Positions 21,630 to 32,117 of a DNA stretch of 61,350 nucleotides are shown here, one piece after another (the first letter of the stretch is position 1; the number at the start of each line of letters is the position of its first letter). The translations under genes were made by a program, and so were the position numbers. This DNA comes from Hysterium pulicare CBS 123377 (taxonomy: Eukaryota; Ascomycota; Dothideomycetes; Hysteriales; Hysteriaceae), in NCBI GenBank assembly GCA_000467715.1, contig AJFK01000044.1, positions 1 to 61,350 of the forward strand, read 5' to 3'. The notes under the pieces are model-generated. The model did not search any database. It saw nothing but the letters and a program-made list of their open reading frames with translations, and was not told the DNA's origin.

Positions 21630-23802
21630 ATGAGAGGTTACATTCATCGTTCAAGCCTCTTCAGACTAAGTCTAGCTCATCTATCTACACTCCAACTTTC
21701 TAGAGCGCTCCAACTGTCCATTGGACGATCATTCTCTGCATCGACCCATGATGCATTCACACGACCCATATCAACGCCCCTGAGCCTGGGAAAAAGTCAA
21801 TTGTATCATTCTCAGGCTACCAAGGGCATCTACCATGAAGATCCAACCATATATGCCCTCTCAACGGCTGCTGGTAAAGCTGCTATAGCTGTCATCCGGA
21901 TATCAGGACCAGCCTGTACACATGTATGCATCCGTTCCCCTTCATTCAACCAAGCAATTTGACCAACCTCATTCATCCAGATATACCAAAACCTTTGTCC
22001 CTCCAAACCATTACCAAAACCAAGGCACGCCACATTGCGCACCTTATATGTTCCAGGTCGTCCACCATCTCCTACCACCGTACTTGATTCAGGAGCACTC
22101 ATCTTATATTTTCCCGCTCCCAGTACAGTAACTGGCGAGGACGTCCTCGAGCTTCACGTTCATGGCGGACCAGCCATCGTGCGCGCTGTACTAGCTGGCA
22201 TTCCCGAATGCGCTGCATCTCCTGATGGACGCCAAACTTCTTATCCCATTAGATATGCGGAACCTGGAGAATTTACCCGGCGTGCCTTCTCGAACGGTCG
22301 AATGGATCTTCCACAAATTGAGGCTCTAGGAGATACACTTTCTGCTTCGACCGAACAGCAGCGTAGACTCTCCATTCGAGGCACGACTTCTTCCCTAGCG
22401 ATGCGATATGAAAGCTGGCGGGTGCTGCTACTTCAAGCGCGTGGTGAATTGGAGGCACTGATTGACTTCTCGGAAGATCAACACTTTGATGAGTCGCCAG
22501 CGATGCTCTACGCATCTGTCGCAGAGCAAATTCGGAAGCTGAGGATTCAAATTGAGGCACACCGTGTAAACGCAGTAAGAGGAGAGCTACTCAGAAGCGG
22601 TATCGGCGTAGCTCTGCTCGGCGCTCCAAACGCAGGCAAGAGTAGCCTACTCAACCGGATCGTGGGTCGAGAAGCAGCGATCGTCTCTCAAGAAGCCGGT
22701 ACCACCAGAGACGTAGTCGAAGTCGGAGTGGATCTTGGCGGTTGGTTGGTAAGAATGGGAGACATGGCTGGCCTCAGGAGAGCAGGTGTCCTTGAACCCT
22801 CTTCTCTTGAACAAGGCTTTGTTGGAGCAGTAGAGCAAGAGGGAATAAAGAGAGCAAAACAACGAGCTCTCGAGTCCGATGTCTTGATTGTTGTCCAAGA
22901 CGCTTCCGCCGAAATGGACCCCGAGGTTACGACAACAGCGAAACAGTGCGCTGATCTGGGCATCAATGTTGTTGTTGCAATCAACAAAGTCGATCAAGTG
23001 GCAGACGAAGACAACTCCATATCATACTGGAAGGAGATTGTGCAATGCAATCTCGACATTCCGTCCGACCGCATATACTTCATCTCATGCAAGGAAGCAG
23101 CATCGCCTTCTTCTCACACCCCATCGATGGACCCTGGAAACATTCAATTCTTCCTTCAAGGTCTCATCGCAACTTTCCAAAGCATGACATCAGCCCTAGT
23201 TCCAGACATAGGCGATTCTCCACCTGATCCGTCCGTTTGGCAAGAGTCCCTTGGCGCCACCGAACGCCAGCGCGTTCTCCTATCGGAATGTCTTTCCCAC
23301 CTCAACTCGTTCTTGACAACCGTTCGTGGCATTGGCGGCGTAGACGTGTCAGATACCGACAATGAAGAGATCGACATCGTTGTCGCAGCAGAGGCTCTCC
23401 GTGCTGCGGCAGACAGCATGGCGCGGATTACTGGTCGTGGCGAAAGCGGCGACGTTGAAGAAGTTCTTGGCGTGGTGTTTGAAAAGTGAGTCATCCAATC
23501 TTGTATCCCCTTCCCTGCGTCAACCCGTATCAAGTCGTTCCCGTCATCCATCACCAGGCTATCATCAAATTCGCCTCATCGCTACTCATCAAGCCACCTC
23601 GTACCCCACAACGCCGCCATTACGGCGAAGATGTCTCCCGTGGCTTAGCTGCCGTTATGTCAACGTTGCCACCTACCGCTCCGCGAAATCCTTCCCGTCT
23701 CTCCCGCTGTCAGCCTTCCGTTGTTCCAAGATTTCTCCGTACTAGCAGAAAGACCAATTACTAATCATAGCATCTCCACACAGGTTCTGCGTAGGGAAAT
23801 AG
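21630..23802 (+). CDS. MSS1: Mitochondrial tRNA modification GTPase (MnmE/TrmE family)
   Basis: Mitochondrial GTPase that, with the MTO1/MnmG partner, modifies the wobble uridine of certain mitochondrial tRNAs. Exons 21630-21923, 21981-23485 and 23784-23802 give 605 residues. The N-terminus (about 1-60) is Arg/Ser/Leu-rich without acids, a typical mitochondrial presequence. Next is the folate-binding N-domain (DPTIYALSTAAGKAAIAVIR; EPGEFTRRAFSNGRMDLPQI). The G domain shows G1 GAPNAGKSS, G2 TTRD, G3 DMAG (DTAG in most relatives) and G4 NKVD. The final 19-nt exon encodes FCVGK, the family's C-terminal Cys motif needed for catalysis. It lies behind a 298-nt intron, much longer than the others here. 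Retaining that intron gives an immediate TGA and loses the motif. The frame is open upstream of 21630, but the presequence starts there. Confidence 0.93.
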
Positions 23803-24558
23803 ATTGCGAAAATATGAACTAAGAGCGATGAAAAAGAACGCCTTGGCGGTTTTGTACGATCCTTCCGTGTCTCCCGTCATCCGCTGTTTCATGAAACGTC
23901 CGCAAGTGAAGCGATCTACGATTACTGTGACGAGATCGCAACGATGATAACCATAACAACGAGATGGACAGAGAACGTTTGTATTGAAGAATGGATATAA
24001 TGGTCTAAAACGAATTGGGCAATAGGCCACCGAAGCGACAAGAAAACAGGAGTAAAGAAAAGAACGTGCGGTCTGGTGAAGGACGAATAATAACAACGCC
24101 ATCGCCATCGCCATGCTATCTGCGAACCAGAAAAGGAAATGTGAAGTGAAAAACGCTGCATGATTCCCATCCCAAAGCCCTTACCCAATGCCGTTATCGT
24201 CCGCTCATATGCTGTCGCCAGCAAGTTGTACCGTCTAAAACCCAATGCTCGCTCAAACAAACTCAAGTACAAATACAAACAAGAATGATAGAAAAACAGG
24301 AAAGGAAACAAAGTCAAATAGTAATACAACCTCGAAGCGAAAGAACGAAACGACAAAAGCGAAACCGAAAAAGAAACCGAAATGAAGCCAACAACCCGCC
24401 TCCACCTCTCCACCCTCCTCTTCCTCTCCGCCTTCGCCCCTCCTAAGAGAAATAGAGAAGGCTGCAACGCATGTCGGGTATAAAGATGATTAGGAAGGAG
24501 GAACAAAAACTGAAATGAGCATGCCGCCGTCGCCATATGTACAATACTGTTGTGGGGT
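23803..24558. other. Downstream region of MSS1 and of the mini-ORF unit
   Basis: Convergent 3' region. A long minus-strand frame here (23922-24536) has low-complexity Phe/Ser/Leu composition and no domain. I regard this as 3' untranslated sequence of the mini-ORF transcript and/or spacer. Confidence 0.4.
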
Positions 24559-24645
24559 TTAAGCCGTCGTTATCGTGTCATCGAGACTTGGCGTCGATGC
24601 TGTTTCACCCCTCCGTAGGTGAAGTGGAATGTCGAGGATGGACAT
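24559..24645 (-). CDS. Third ORF of the mini-ORF unit, 28 codons
   Basis: The third AUG downstream on the inferred transcript opens a 28-residue frame (starting MSILDIPLHLRRGETASTPS). It has no recognised family. It follows the second seven-codon ORF by only 26 nt, so it might be translated by reinitiation, or it may be a chance frame. Lower confidence than the two mini-ORFs. Confidence 0.25.
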   Translation of the reverse strand: MSILDIPLHLRRGETASTPSLDDTITTA

Positions 24646-24671
24646 TGCGAGTGCAGTTGCCCGCGAGGAAT

Positions 24672-24695
24672 CTAGTTGTAGCCGCCACGTCCCAT
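24672..24695 (-). CDS. Seven-residue mini-ORF, second copy (MGRGGYN)
   Basis: ATG-to-TAG frame encoding Met-Gly-Arg-Gly-Gly-Tyr-Asn, identical in protein to the ORF at 24853-24876. At the DNA level it differs at the third positions of the Arg codon (CGT here, CGC there) and the first following Gly codon (GGC here, GGA there), and in the stop (TAG versus TAA). The context acacaATGG has A at -3 and G at +4, a good initiation context. No other AUG occurs in the 157 nt between the first copy's stop and this start. Function unknown; a secreted or signalling peptide, or a translation-regulatory element, are all possible. Confidence 0.6.
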   Translation of the reverse strand: MGRGGYN

Positions 24696-24852
24696 TGTGA
24701 CGATGTCGTGTCGGTTCTTTGAATGAATAGGGCGCCTCTTGGCTGAATGGGTTGAGTGTGGGTTTGGAGTTGTCGGTTGCGACTCAAACGGATTTGGATG
24801 GAGAACCGGCGAGAGGAATTAGGTTCCCGGAGTTAGATGGACAGTGGCGAGC

Positions 24853-24876
24853 TTAGTTGTAGCCTCCGCGTCCCAT
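24853..24876 (-). CDS. Seven-residue mini-ORF, first copy (MGRGGYN)
   Basis: ATG-to-TAA frame encoding the same heptapeptide as 24672-24695. On the minus strand it is the first AUG after a TATA-like element at about 25191-25197: the leader of roughly 300 nt contains none, although about five would be expected by chance. Context is ctccATGG (G at +4, no purine at -3), weaker than the second copy. A repeated peptide with only synonymous change inside an otherwise non-repeated transcript is the pattern expected of a translated, selected mini-gene. No signal peptide, CaaX box or precursor is present; the peptide would be made directly. Confidence 0.6.
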   Translation of the reverse strand: MGRGGYN

Positions 24877-25189
24877 GGAGAAAGTTATGGCAGTGAAGAT
24901 GGTTGTCGTTGTTGCGGAAGACAGGATGTTGGTAGATGTAGTCGTTGAATGAGACAGTTTGCTTTGAACTTTGACTGAGACAACGGGCGGTAGAAGGGTG
25001 TCTTATCTGTAGCGCTTTGACTTTGACGATAGCAAGACAGAGAGACAAGTATGAGTGTGGTATAAAGTCCGAGACAAAGGAGTAAGCCAAAGTAGGAGAC
25101 CGAAACAGAGACCAAAGAGTAGTAGTAGTTGAAGTGAAGCGAAGTGAAGATGGACGATGAGACGGATGAACGACTGACTCAAGGAGACC

Positions 25190-25244
25190 TTTATAAATCC
25201 AAATAGAAAGGAAGAGAAGAGACAAGAGAGAGAGGGGAAAGACC
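25190..25244 (-). promoter_or_regulatory. Putative core promoter of the mini-ORF unit
   Basis: On the minus strand a long pyrimidine tract (about 25243-25206, CT-rich) runs into a TATA-like TTTATAA at 25197-25191. This is the arrangement of many fungal core promoters. Transcription would start somewhere near 25150 and reach the first mini-ORF at 24876. Inferred from sequence only. Confidence 0.45.
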
Positions 25245-25287
25245 ACGCAATAGATTATTACCGAATGACTGAACTGAGATACTGGCT

Positions 25288-25310
25288 GTGCCTGGAGTCA
25301 TTCCAGGCAC
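25288..25310. repeat. Perfect inverted repeat, 9-bp arms
   Basis: The arms gtgcctgga and tccaggcac are perfect reverse complements around a 5-nt loop (gtcat). It lies about 90 bp upstream of the TATA-like box of the mini-ORF unit, so it could be an operator for a dimeric regulator rather than an RNA hairpin. Confidence 0.55.
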
Positions 25311-28300
25311 CTTCTTATATCAAATAAGAAACCCTACCCTCCCAGCTTCCTACGCCAGAGGCAGAGGGTGCATGCGCCAGTTTCCGCCTTACGAGCAGGC
25401 AGGGTCCAGCGCGCTGGGTATGGATGTGGGATGCGATCGGACCAAAATGCACCTTGTCTTGTGCGTCCGCGTGCGCTTCGTGGCTGCAGGCATCGAACAC
25501 AGTCTGTGTGTGTGTGTAGGTATGTAACTCCCGGCCAGCAGGCAGGCATCTGAGAGTCATAGCGCCGGCGCCGCACCGCAAGCACCTATTTTCTCTCCGG
25601 GCCGGGGGGCAGCGCAGGGGTCCAAGCCAAGCCTCAGCCGGTATCTCACTCGAGTTAGACTTGAGAAAACGGTTGCATTCCGTGTGAACCAGTCGTGCGT
25701 TTTTAATCGCTGCTCTGCCGCCGGGGGTGTGGCTATGGTGTGGTGAGAAACGACAGCCACATCCGCGGCTGCGCTGAGAGGGGGATCCTGGATTAGCGTT
25801 GCATGAGGGCTTTCGGGGCCCTTGCTGTGCAGCACGAGAGAGCGTGGGAGGCAGGGTTTTCGAGGTGGGCATGGGAATGGGTGAGGTGAGACGGTCTTTG
25901 TGCTCTCTTTCTTGGAGGGTGTGCAACTGGAGATGCGGATTGGAGGGTCGGATTTGTGACTATTTTGCTCCACGGCCACGGAGAGTGGGTTTTGTGTCTC
26001 TTCTATGGAAGAGGCGAGTAACGTCTTGGTGTATAATCTTAGGAATCAGTTTCTTTGAGATGATTCATGCTTCTATCGTCACGGGCGAGATGCTTATACA
26101 GCGCTGCTGGAAGAGTTGCGGATCTGCATCTGATTCCATACCATTAGGTATGTATGTGTATTCTCATAAGGGTCCATTACTAATTAACGTGGGGTGCGCA
26201 AGAGAGACCATCGAAAGAAAGAAAGGCCGCAAAATTCACATTCACCCATTCCTCAAAAGAAGCGCTGAACGCATCGTCATTCGTCGGCGAAAATATACGC
26301 GATACAGTCATACAACATCATCCGTACCCTGCCCCTGTCAGTTGCAGCCATGCAAGAGTCCGCGAATAGGGTACTTTCAGATTTCCGCTACACATATTTC
26401 GCTATGCCACGTTCTTTGTGAATCCGCGAGGAGGGTAAGACCGTTGATCCGCGAACGCCATCGTCCCTCATTCCACGAGCCCTACCCATGCATCGTGTGT
26501 AATCGGAAGACTGGCATGTATTGCAAGGCTCATCGCCAAAGTTATCCGTCGGCGGAAAGTGTCACAATCAAGGAACTTTTCGAGAATGTGGGATCATTGT
26601 GCATCGTTACCAGAAAGGGAATTTGACAGATTTGCTGTGCAGCCAACGCTAAAACAAGAATATCCCGATCGCGACGTTGCAATGAGTTCGGATTGCCGTG
26701 CGGCCTCTCAAAAGCCTGGTCCACCCTATCAGAATGGTATACTCAGCATTCACATGTCAGTCAGGTGGTGCAAATACCAGGCAAAGACGATCTACTGCAA
26801 GTCGGACTCATTGACGAGAATGCAGAGTATAATCATATGCGCAGAGGTTCTGGTCTAGGTCTTTGAACTCGCCAGCCAGTCGCAGTTCATATTCTACTTT
26901 TGTTTCGAGTTCAGCAGACATATGCGCAGTAGCGCAGGCAGAAAAGGTTATCAGCTCGCATGGTCGAGGAGAGTTGCTCGCGTGCGATCAGCTCTCTGAC
27001 AAGACCCAGCTGTCGAGGCATCGTTTCAAAGTGTACGTTTCATACACGGCATAGACAGCTCTCGGTTCGGCTCCAACAGGGGCACCGGTTACTCGCATAA
27101 TCGTTCGTTCCTCCAGTTGCTATCTCGCGAAGGTTCGTCGCACAACACAGCACGTACCTAAAACCCCCCAGCCACTACTGTTCACCGGAGTCGCAAATTG
27201 TTCGGATTGATTTCCGGACTCTCGCTCCAGGCAAGCGAAATGCTCGTACGCTTCCAATTGCCTTTCTATTTCTGCTTTCATCGTTACGAGTTACGAGTAG
27301 TCTCCATTCCGCGCACGGATGCCAATCCTTCAAACACCACGGTGCCACCCAATCGGCTAACAGAACACCCATCCGAAAATACAATCCTCAATCAATGTTC
27401 GGGAACCTATCCCAAGGCAAGCAATACCCAATAAACTGCTTGGCGACCCATTCGGGATACCAATAAACGTTCAATCCCGACATATGAAGACTTTCAACCT
27501 TCCCAGATTAGCAGGTTGACACTTCTCCCCTTACATCGCACAGATCCCACAGTCGGGTTTGCACCCAAGAACTGCACACCAGCCTCGTTTGTGCGACTGG
27601 AGCCACGAGGTTTAGCGATGATGAGGGATGATGAGAGCTTACACGGGGACAAGGCTACCCGATGCCGTGGAACCACACGGTAGCCCTCGATTGGAGATGC
27701 CCCTTTTCCTCTTCTTTATTGTTTCGTTTCATGTCTATCTTTGGGGGCCTGCTTTTCTAGTCTCTGGGCTATGTGGGCAGGTTAAGGCATACTCCATATT
27801 GCTGCTTTCTCTTGTCCAAGCATGCTGGGTAAGTGAACGAGCAGAACGAAAAAGGCATATTCATCCACTTACCCACCCAGCCTCTTCATTCTCGTCCGCC
27901 CGTTATCGTCTGCAGAAACATGAAGCCTTAGTTTATCGACCGAGAACTCCTACCCTATCATCACATTCCAGATTCCCCAATGCGACAACATCAATCCATT
28001 GCAAATCCATTATCGCAACACATTCACCCCATATTTTCTAATCAGTGTCACTCATGCAGCCTACCGCCCAAACCCAACTCACCGGCTCTGATTCTCACCC
28101 GACAGGAAGGGTCATCACCAGCGGGCTGCAGGTACCCCGAACCCACCTCCATCAGCTTGCATTGCGATGGTGGTGTGGACCCGCAGATCCAAAAATACAT
28201 GCCATACGCGATAGACGCGTCTGAACATGGTCACCCTAGATTGGTGGCTTGCTGTAGGGCTGACTGAACGACCAGGGCTGTGCCACAACACATTGTCCCG

Positions 28301-31300
28301 ATATGGCATCGCTGACCTTCTTACCCCCCGTTTCTGGCGTTTCGGGAGATTAATTAGCAGAGTTCCTCGTTCGTCTCTCTGCGGACTTCATTGGTTGTGA
28401 GATGTGGCAAATGCGTTTCGGGCGAGAAGAGCCTGTGGCTGGTGAGAATGTTGGTGATTTATGGTGGATTAGTTATGAGACGGTCTCGATGGGGGCTATT
28501 TTGGGGTCATTATGCATCTGCCCACTTTGATCGACTTGCATCCACCACACCCACAACCCCACCTGCAGGACTTCATCATCTACATGATGGACGCATTATT
28601 TACAGCGGGTGTGATGATCGTACCTGCATCCAACTCCTCCCCTTTCCGCAATTATTCATCCGGAAAGCTCTGGGCAGGGCTGAGATGATCATGACGACGA
28701 CCCCTTCTCCATGTATTCCGTCCATGGACGAAAGCGCAAAAAAGCCTACGCCGCACACGTCTCCTTCACATCCCACCTAATCTGACAATAAGCCGAAACG
28801 CAGAGTCGAGAGAGCCTTGCGAACGCATGTTCTCCGCACGGTTGCCCTTCGTCCTACTTCCACTCTGCTAGAACTATCTTCAAGGTCGGAATGCTTTGCC
28901 GAGTATCTGGGTTTCTGTCGCACCGCATAGAACATTCTTGTGTACTTCTTCAAAAGCCACTCCGGTGCCTTCCATGGCTACGCATTTGTCACTCGTTCCA
29001 CGACATCACCCTCGATTCCTTAATCTGCCGTTCGGTCGGGTCGGTCGGGTCAAGTCGCCAAGAAGACGCTTTTAGAGTCATCTAGCGAAAAAGAAGGTAT
29101 CCGTCGCTTCCCCATCATTGCGACAATTATCTGATCAATTATCGCGATGCTTGCGACTGGTTTTCGATCTGCGCAGTCAAGATGGATGACACATCGTGAT
29201 TAGTACGTATGTAGTCAGAGAGTTGACACCGACTAGAGCACGGCCTCCCCGAAAACGACCTGCAGCCTCGCCTTCGAGTTTTCGTGATCGGCAAGGCTGA
29301 AAGATCCACACACCGTTTCAGAGTCGGGGAATTTTTGGTCGATCGTCTCGCAACATCACATGCCGCCACTTTCACTTCATGATGATGTTCATGGGTCATA
29401 GATACTAGCGGATAGGACGGAACATGTCGGTGTCCCCGAATCATACATTGATTATTGACTCATTATTGCAGATATCTCTCAAGATTCCCTTCTAGCGCAT
29501 GCTGCGGTATTCGATGTTGTGGTAGGCCTTGAAACGGTCTCCATGATGCGAATGAAGGGAAATCAGCGAACCAGGTCCGTGATCACTATCATAAATCATT
29601 GGAGATGGACTTCAAGGCACTAATGCAAATGTCGATTTCGACTCATAATGCTGCGCGGGAATGCCGATTGGGAGAATCTTCTCTATTCTAGTGTGGAGTA
29701 CAGTATTTCATTTGTGGCAATCTCAAAGGACGACGTTTCGCATTGCAACCCGAGTCTTAATTCTCCGCGCGCGGGAAGTATGTTATCGAACATGGTCTGT
29801 CACAATAGGCGACCAGCTCAGCGCCGTGCATCCCATTCCAAACCTCGCCGAACATCTCATCTCACAATACGCGACGTCATCAGGGAGTAAAAAGCGAAGG
29901 CTGAAAAGCACCACTTACAATTATGTCCCCTTCGAAATCTCATTCATGTAGTCACAACGTGAAATCCACTCCTGTACAAGCAGAACGCTTACAAGCTACG
30001 TCGCACTCAGCTAGGACTCATCTTCCCAATCAGCCTCAACACACTCAAGACTTTTCTTTTCCAAGGAAGCAAAAAGCCCCAAATAGGAAACCAGAGCGCC
30101 GACCGAGAGAGCTAGATGCTTCATCAGCTGGCGCCAGTAGTTCGCTCCTCCAAATGCACGTAATCCGCAACACGACACGTTACACGCGCAGAGTCGCAGC
30201 AAAAAGAGTCGCAAGCCAAGTTCGCAAGTCAAGAAAGCCTTAACGCGTCGTACACGCACAAAAGGGCTTCGCCTCTTGAATCAAAGGTCCTGAAAATCTA
30301 TGAATATCCGCCATGCATTTGGAATAATTAACCGCAAAAGAAAAAAGACAGCAAATTAACAAGCATATAAACATGAAATCGCCAAGCATGTTGCGTAATA
30401 TCGAACCTGGAGTTTGGCTGACAAAGCCTCTCAAGGGTCTGTTAGGGCAGTATTTATCCAAGCGCCGGTAAGGCTTACTTCATATCAAACGACCCCGACC
30501 ATGCAACAAATCCTCAAGTTCACGAGCCGTAAGACTGCGCCCGCAGGGACACTAAAGCATCCTCAAGCACGCAACGGCTCGAACCTTAGTAAATGTTCCT
30601 TAGCCTTGGTTTGAGTCTTAGTAGATGGATTTGAAGACTAAGAGTTCGTTCCCGTTTCCGCTCCCGTGCCGGTCCGCTCCGCTGCTTTCTTACGATATCA
30701 TCATCCTCGCCAGATTAGGAATCCTAACAATGACAATTTCATCAGAACCTTCTTCCATTGAAACCCCTCTCGTGACGCCTAAAAAGAGTCAGGCCCGCCA
30801 TATGCCATTCCTTCCCGAAGCCCCCATCACGTCCTACGTCAACAATTCCATAACCAACTCCCCACCACTCCGCGATTCTAAGACAAGAGGTCCCGTGAAG
30901 CGAGGGGGCGGAAAAACGTCTGAAACCCCTCCCACTAGCCTTCCCCAGAAATGCCTCCATCCGTCTGTCTCAGGAGCAGCGTAACGTTACAGCAAGCAGG
31001 CCGCAAGGCATATTCGAGCCGGACGAGCATCCATCCAACGGCAAAGCAAGCGATCATGGGAGCCGCGATCCGGTCCGTCGGATACGTTCGGGATTCAAAG
31101 TCCAAGCCAAAGTCTGGGGGCCGCGGGATTCGAGGAGTCGAAGGAACTCTAACCTTACCGATATCCCAGACCCAAGAGCAGATGCATGCGCATACGCATG
31201 CGCAGGTGCATCACGTTACGAGACCGGCATGGCATAGCGAGCTTATGCGTTCGCTTCATATCGCGTCGTATCTGATTGTGTATGCGGTGTATGCAGATGC

Positions 31301-32117
31301 AGTAAGCCAAATCTCCAGTAAGGCATCCAGCCCGCACTTGAGTTGACATAAGGCGACCCAAGCAACCGGGAAAGGAAGAGTTAAGAGAAAACGTGAGAAA
31401 CGTGGCCTCACGGACAAAGAAGTTCCTGCATGGCTTGCGCCCTGCCATGTGCGTCATAAGTCTTATCCTAACGAGGGGTGAGACAAGGTCGTGCTATCGT
31501 GCTGAGCCGCAGAAGTGAGATGAGTCGAAGAACTGAAAGGGTAATAAAGTCCCAGTAGGATTATTTCTCGGCGGTCCGTGGCGCATTGTGTGGCGTGCAT
31601 GGTTCGGCTCTCTATCAATACATTTGGCCATGTGAGCACCGAGTCAATTGCTGCGGTAGGTACTTCCCGAATCTGTGGTTGAGGTGGTGTAGCAAATTTC
31701 CTTCGGATTCCCTGGATAATTCAAGAGATTGCGGAATAGTGTGGGGGTTGTGCCTTCCCATCATCCTCGCTGTTGTCGGTCGAAAGACTGGAACAATGGT
31801 GATGATTTGGGTGAGGTTGGGGGCTGGAAAGCTTCCGGAGTTTGATCGTCGGGCTTCTAGAAAATTACTTTATTTGGATGATTTGGGGTCCGGTATGTCT
31901 GACAAATGCCATATGAGTGCGGCAAGGTAAGACGGACGTGGCAGACGAAGAAGGATGGATTTCGAGATGCGCGCTGTGCAGATTAGGCTAAGCTTGCAAT
32001 ATTACTCTCATTTCTTGGCATTCGCTTCATACATCTATATTTGTGACCTCATGAGAAATTTTGTATGCAAGATTAAGGGGATATCTTGTAATCATAGGTA
32101 GAACAATTATCGCGCAT
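25311..32117. other. 6.8 kb gene-free region
   Basis: Several frames of 100-275 codons occur on both strands, but they overlap one another, are rich in Cys, Arg, Ser and His, lack domains and do not join through good splice sites. I see no gene. The stretch includes a short tg run at about 25502 and an alternating purine-pyrimidine tract at 31182-31204. It may hold regulatory sequence or non-coding RNAs. Confidence 0.45.
31182..31204. repeat. Alternating purine-pyrimidine tract
   Basis: 23 bp of strictly alternating purine and pyrimidine (atgcatgcgcatacgcatgcgca shortened: atgcatgcgc...atgcgca), nearly palindromic and flanked by gatgca and ggtgcatc. Such tracts favour Z-DNA or cruciform structure. 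No gene lies nearby. Confidence 0.5.

Noticed and set aside
23922-24536. 204-codon minus-strand frame with repeated Phe/Leu/Ser
   Set aside because: Low-complexity composition from a T-rich strand, no domain, and it lies downstream of the mini-ORFs where a 3' untranslated region is expected.
24833-25246. 137-codon minus-strand frame spanning the mini-ORF leader
   Set aside because: It has no ATG start (it opens at a GTG) and the composition is that of a pyrimidine-rich leader. The AUG-free leader reading explains the region better.
25315-26626. Long overlapping frames (203 codons on minus, 275 codons on plus)
   Set aside because: They overlap each other, are rich in Cys, Arg and His as expected from GC-rich non-coding DNA, and show no domain or splice context.
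30625-30984. 119-codon plus-strand frame with Ser/Thr/Pro-rich C-terminus
   Set aside because: Somewhat protein-like after an internal Met at about 30730, but no domain, no splice partners and no promoter context.
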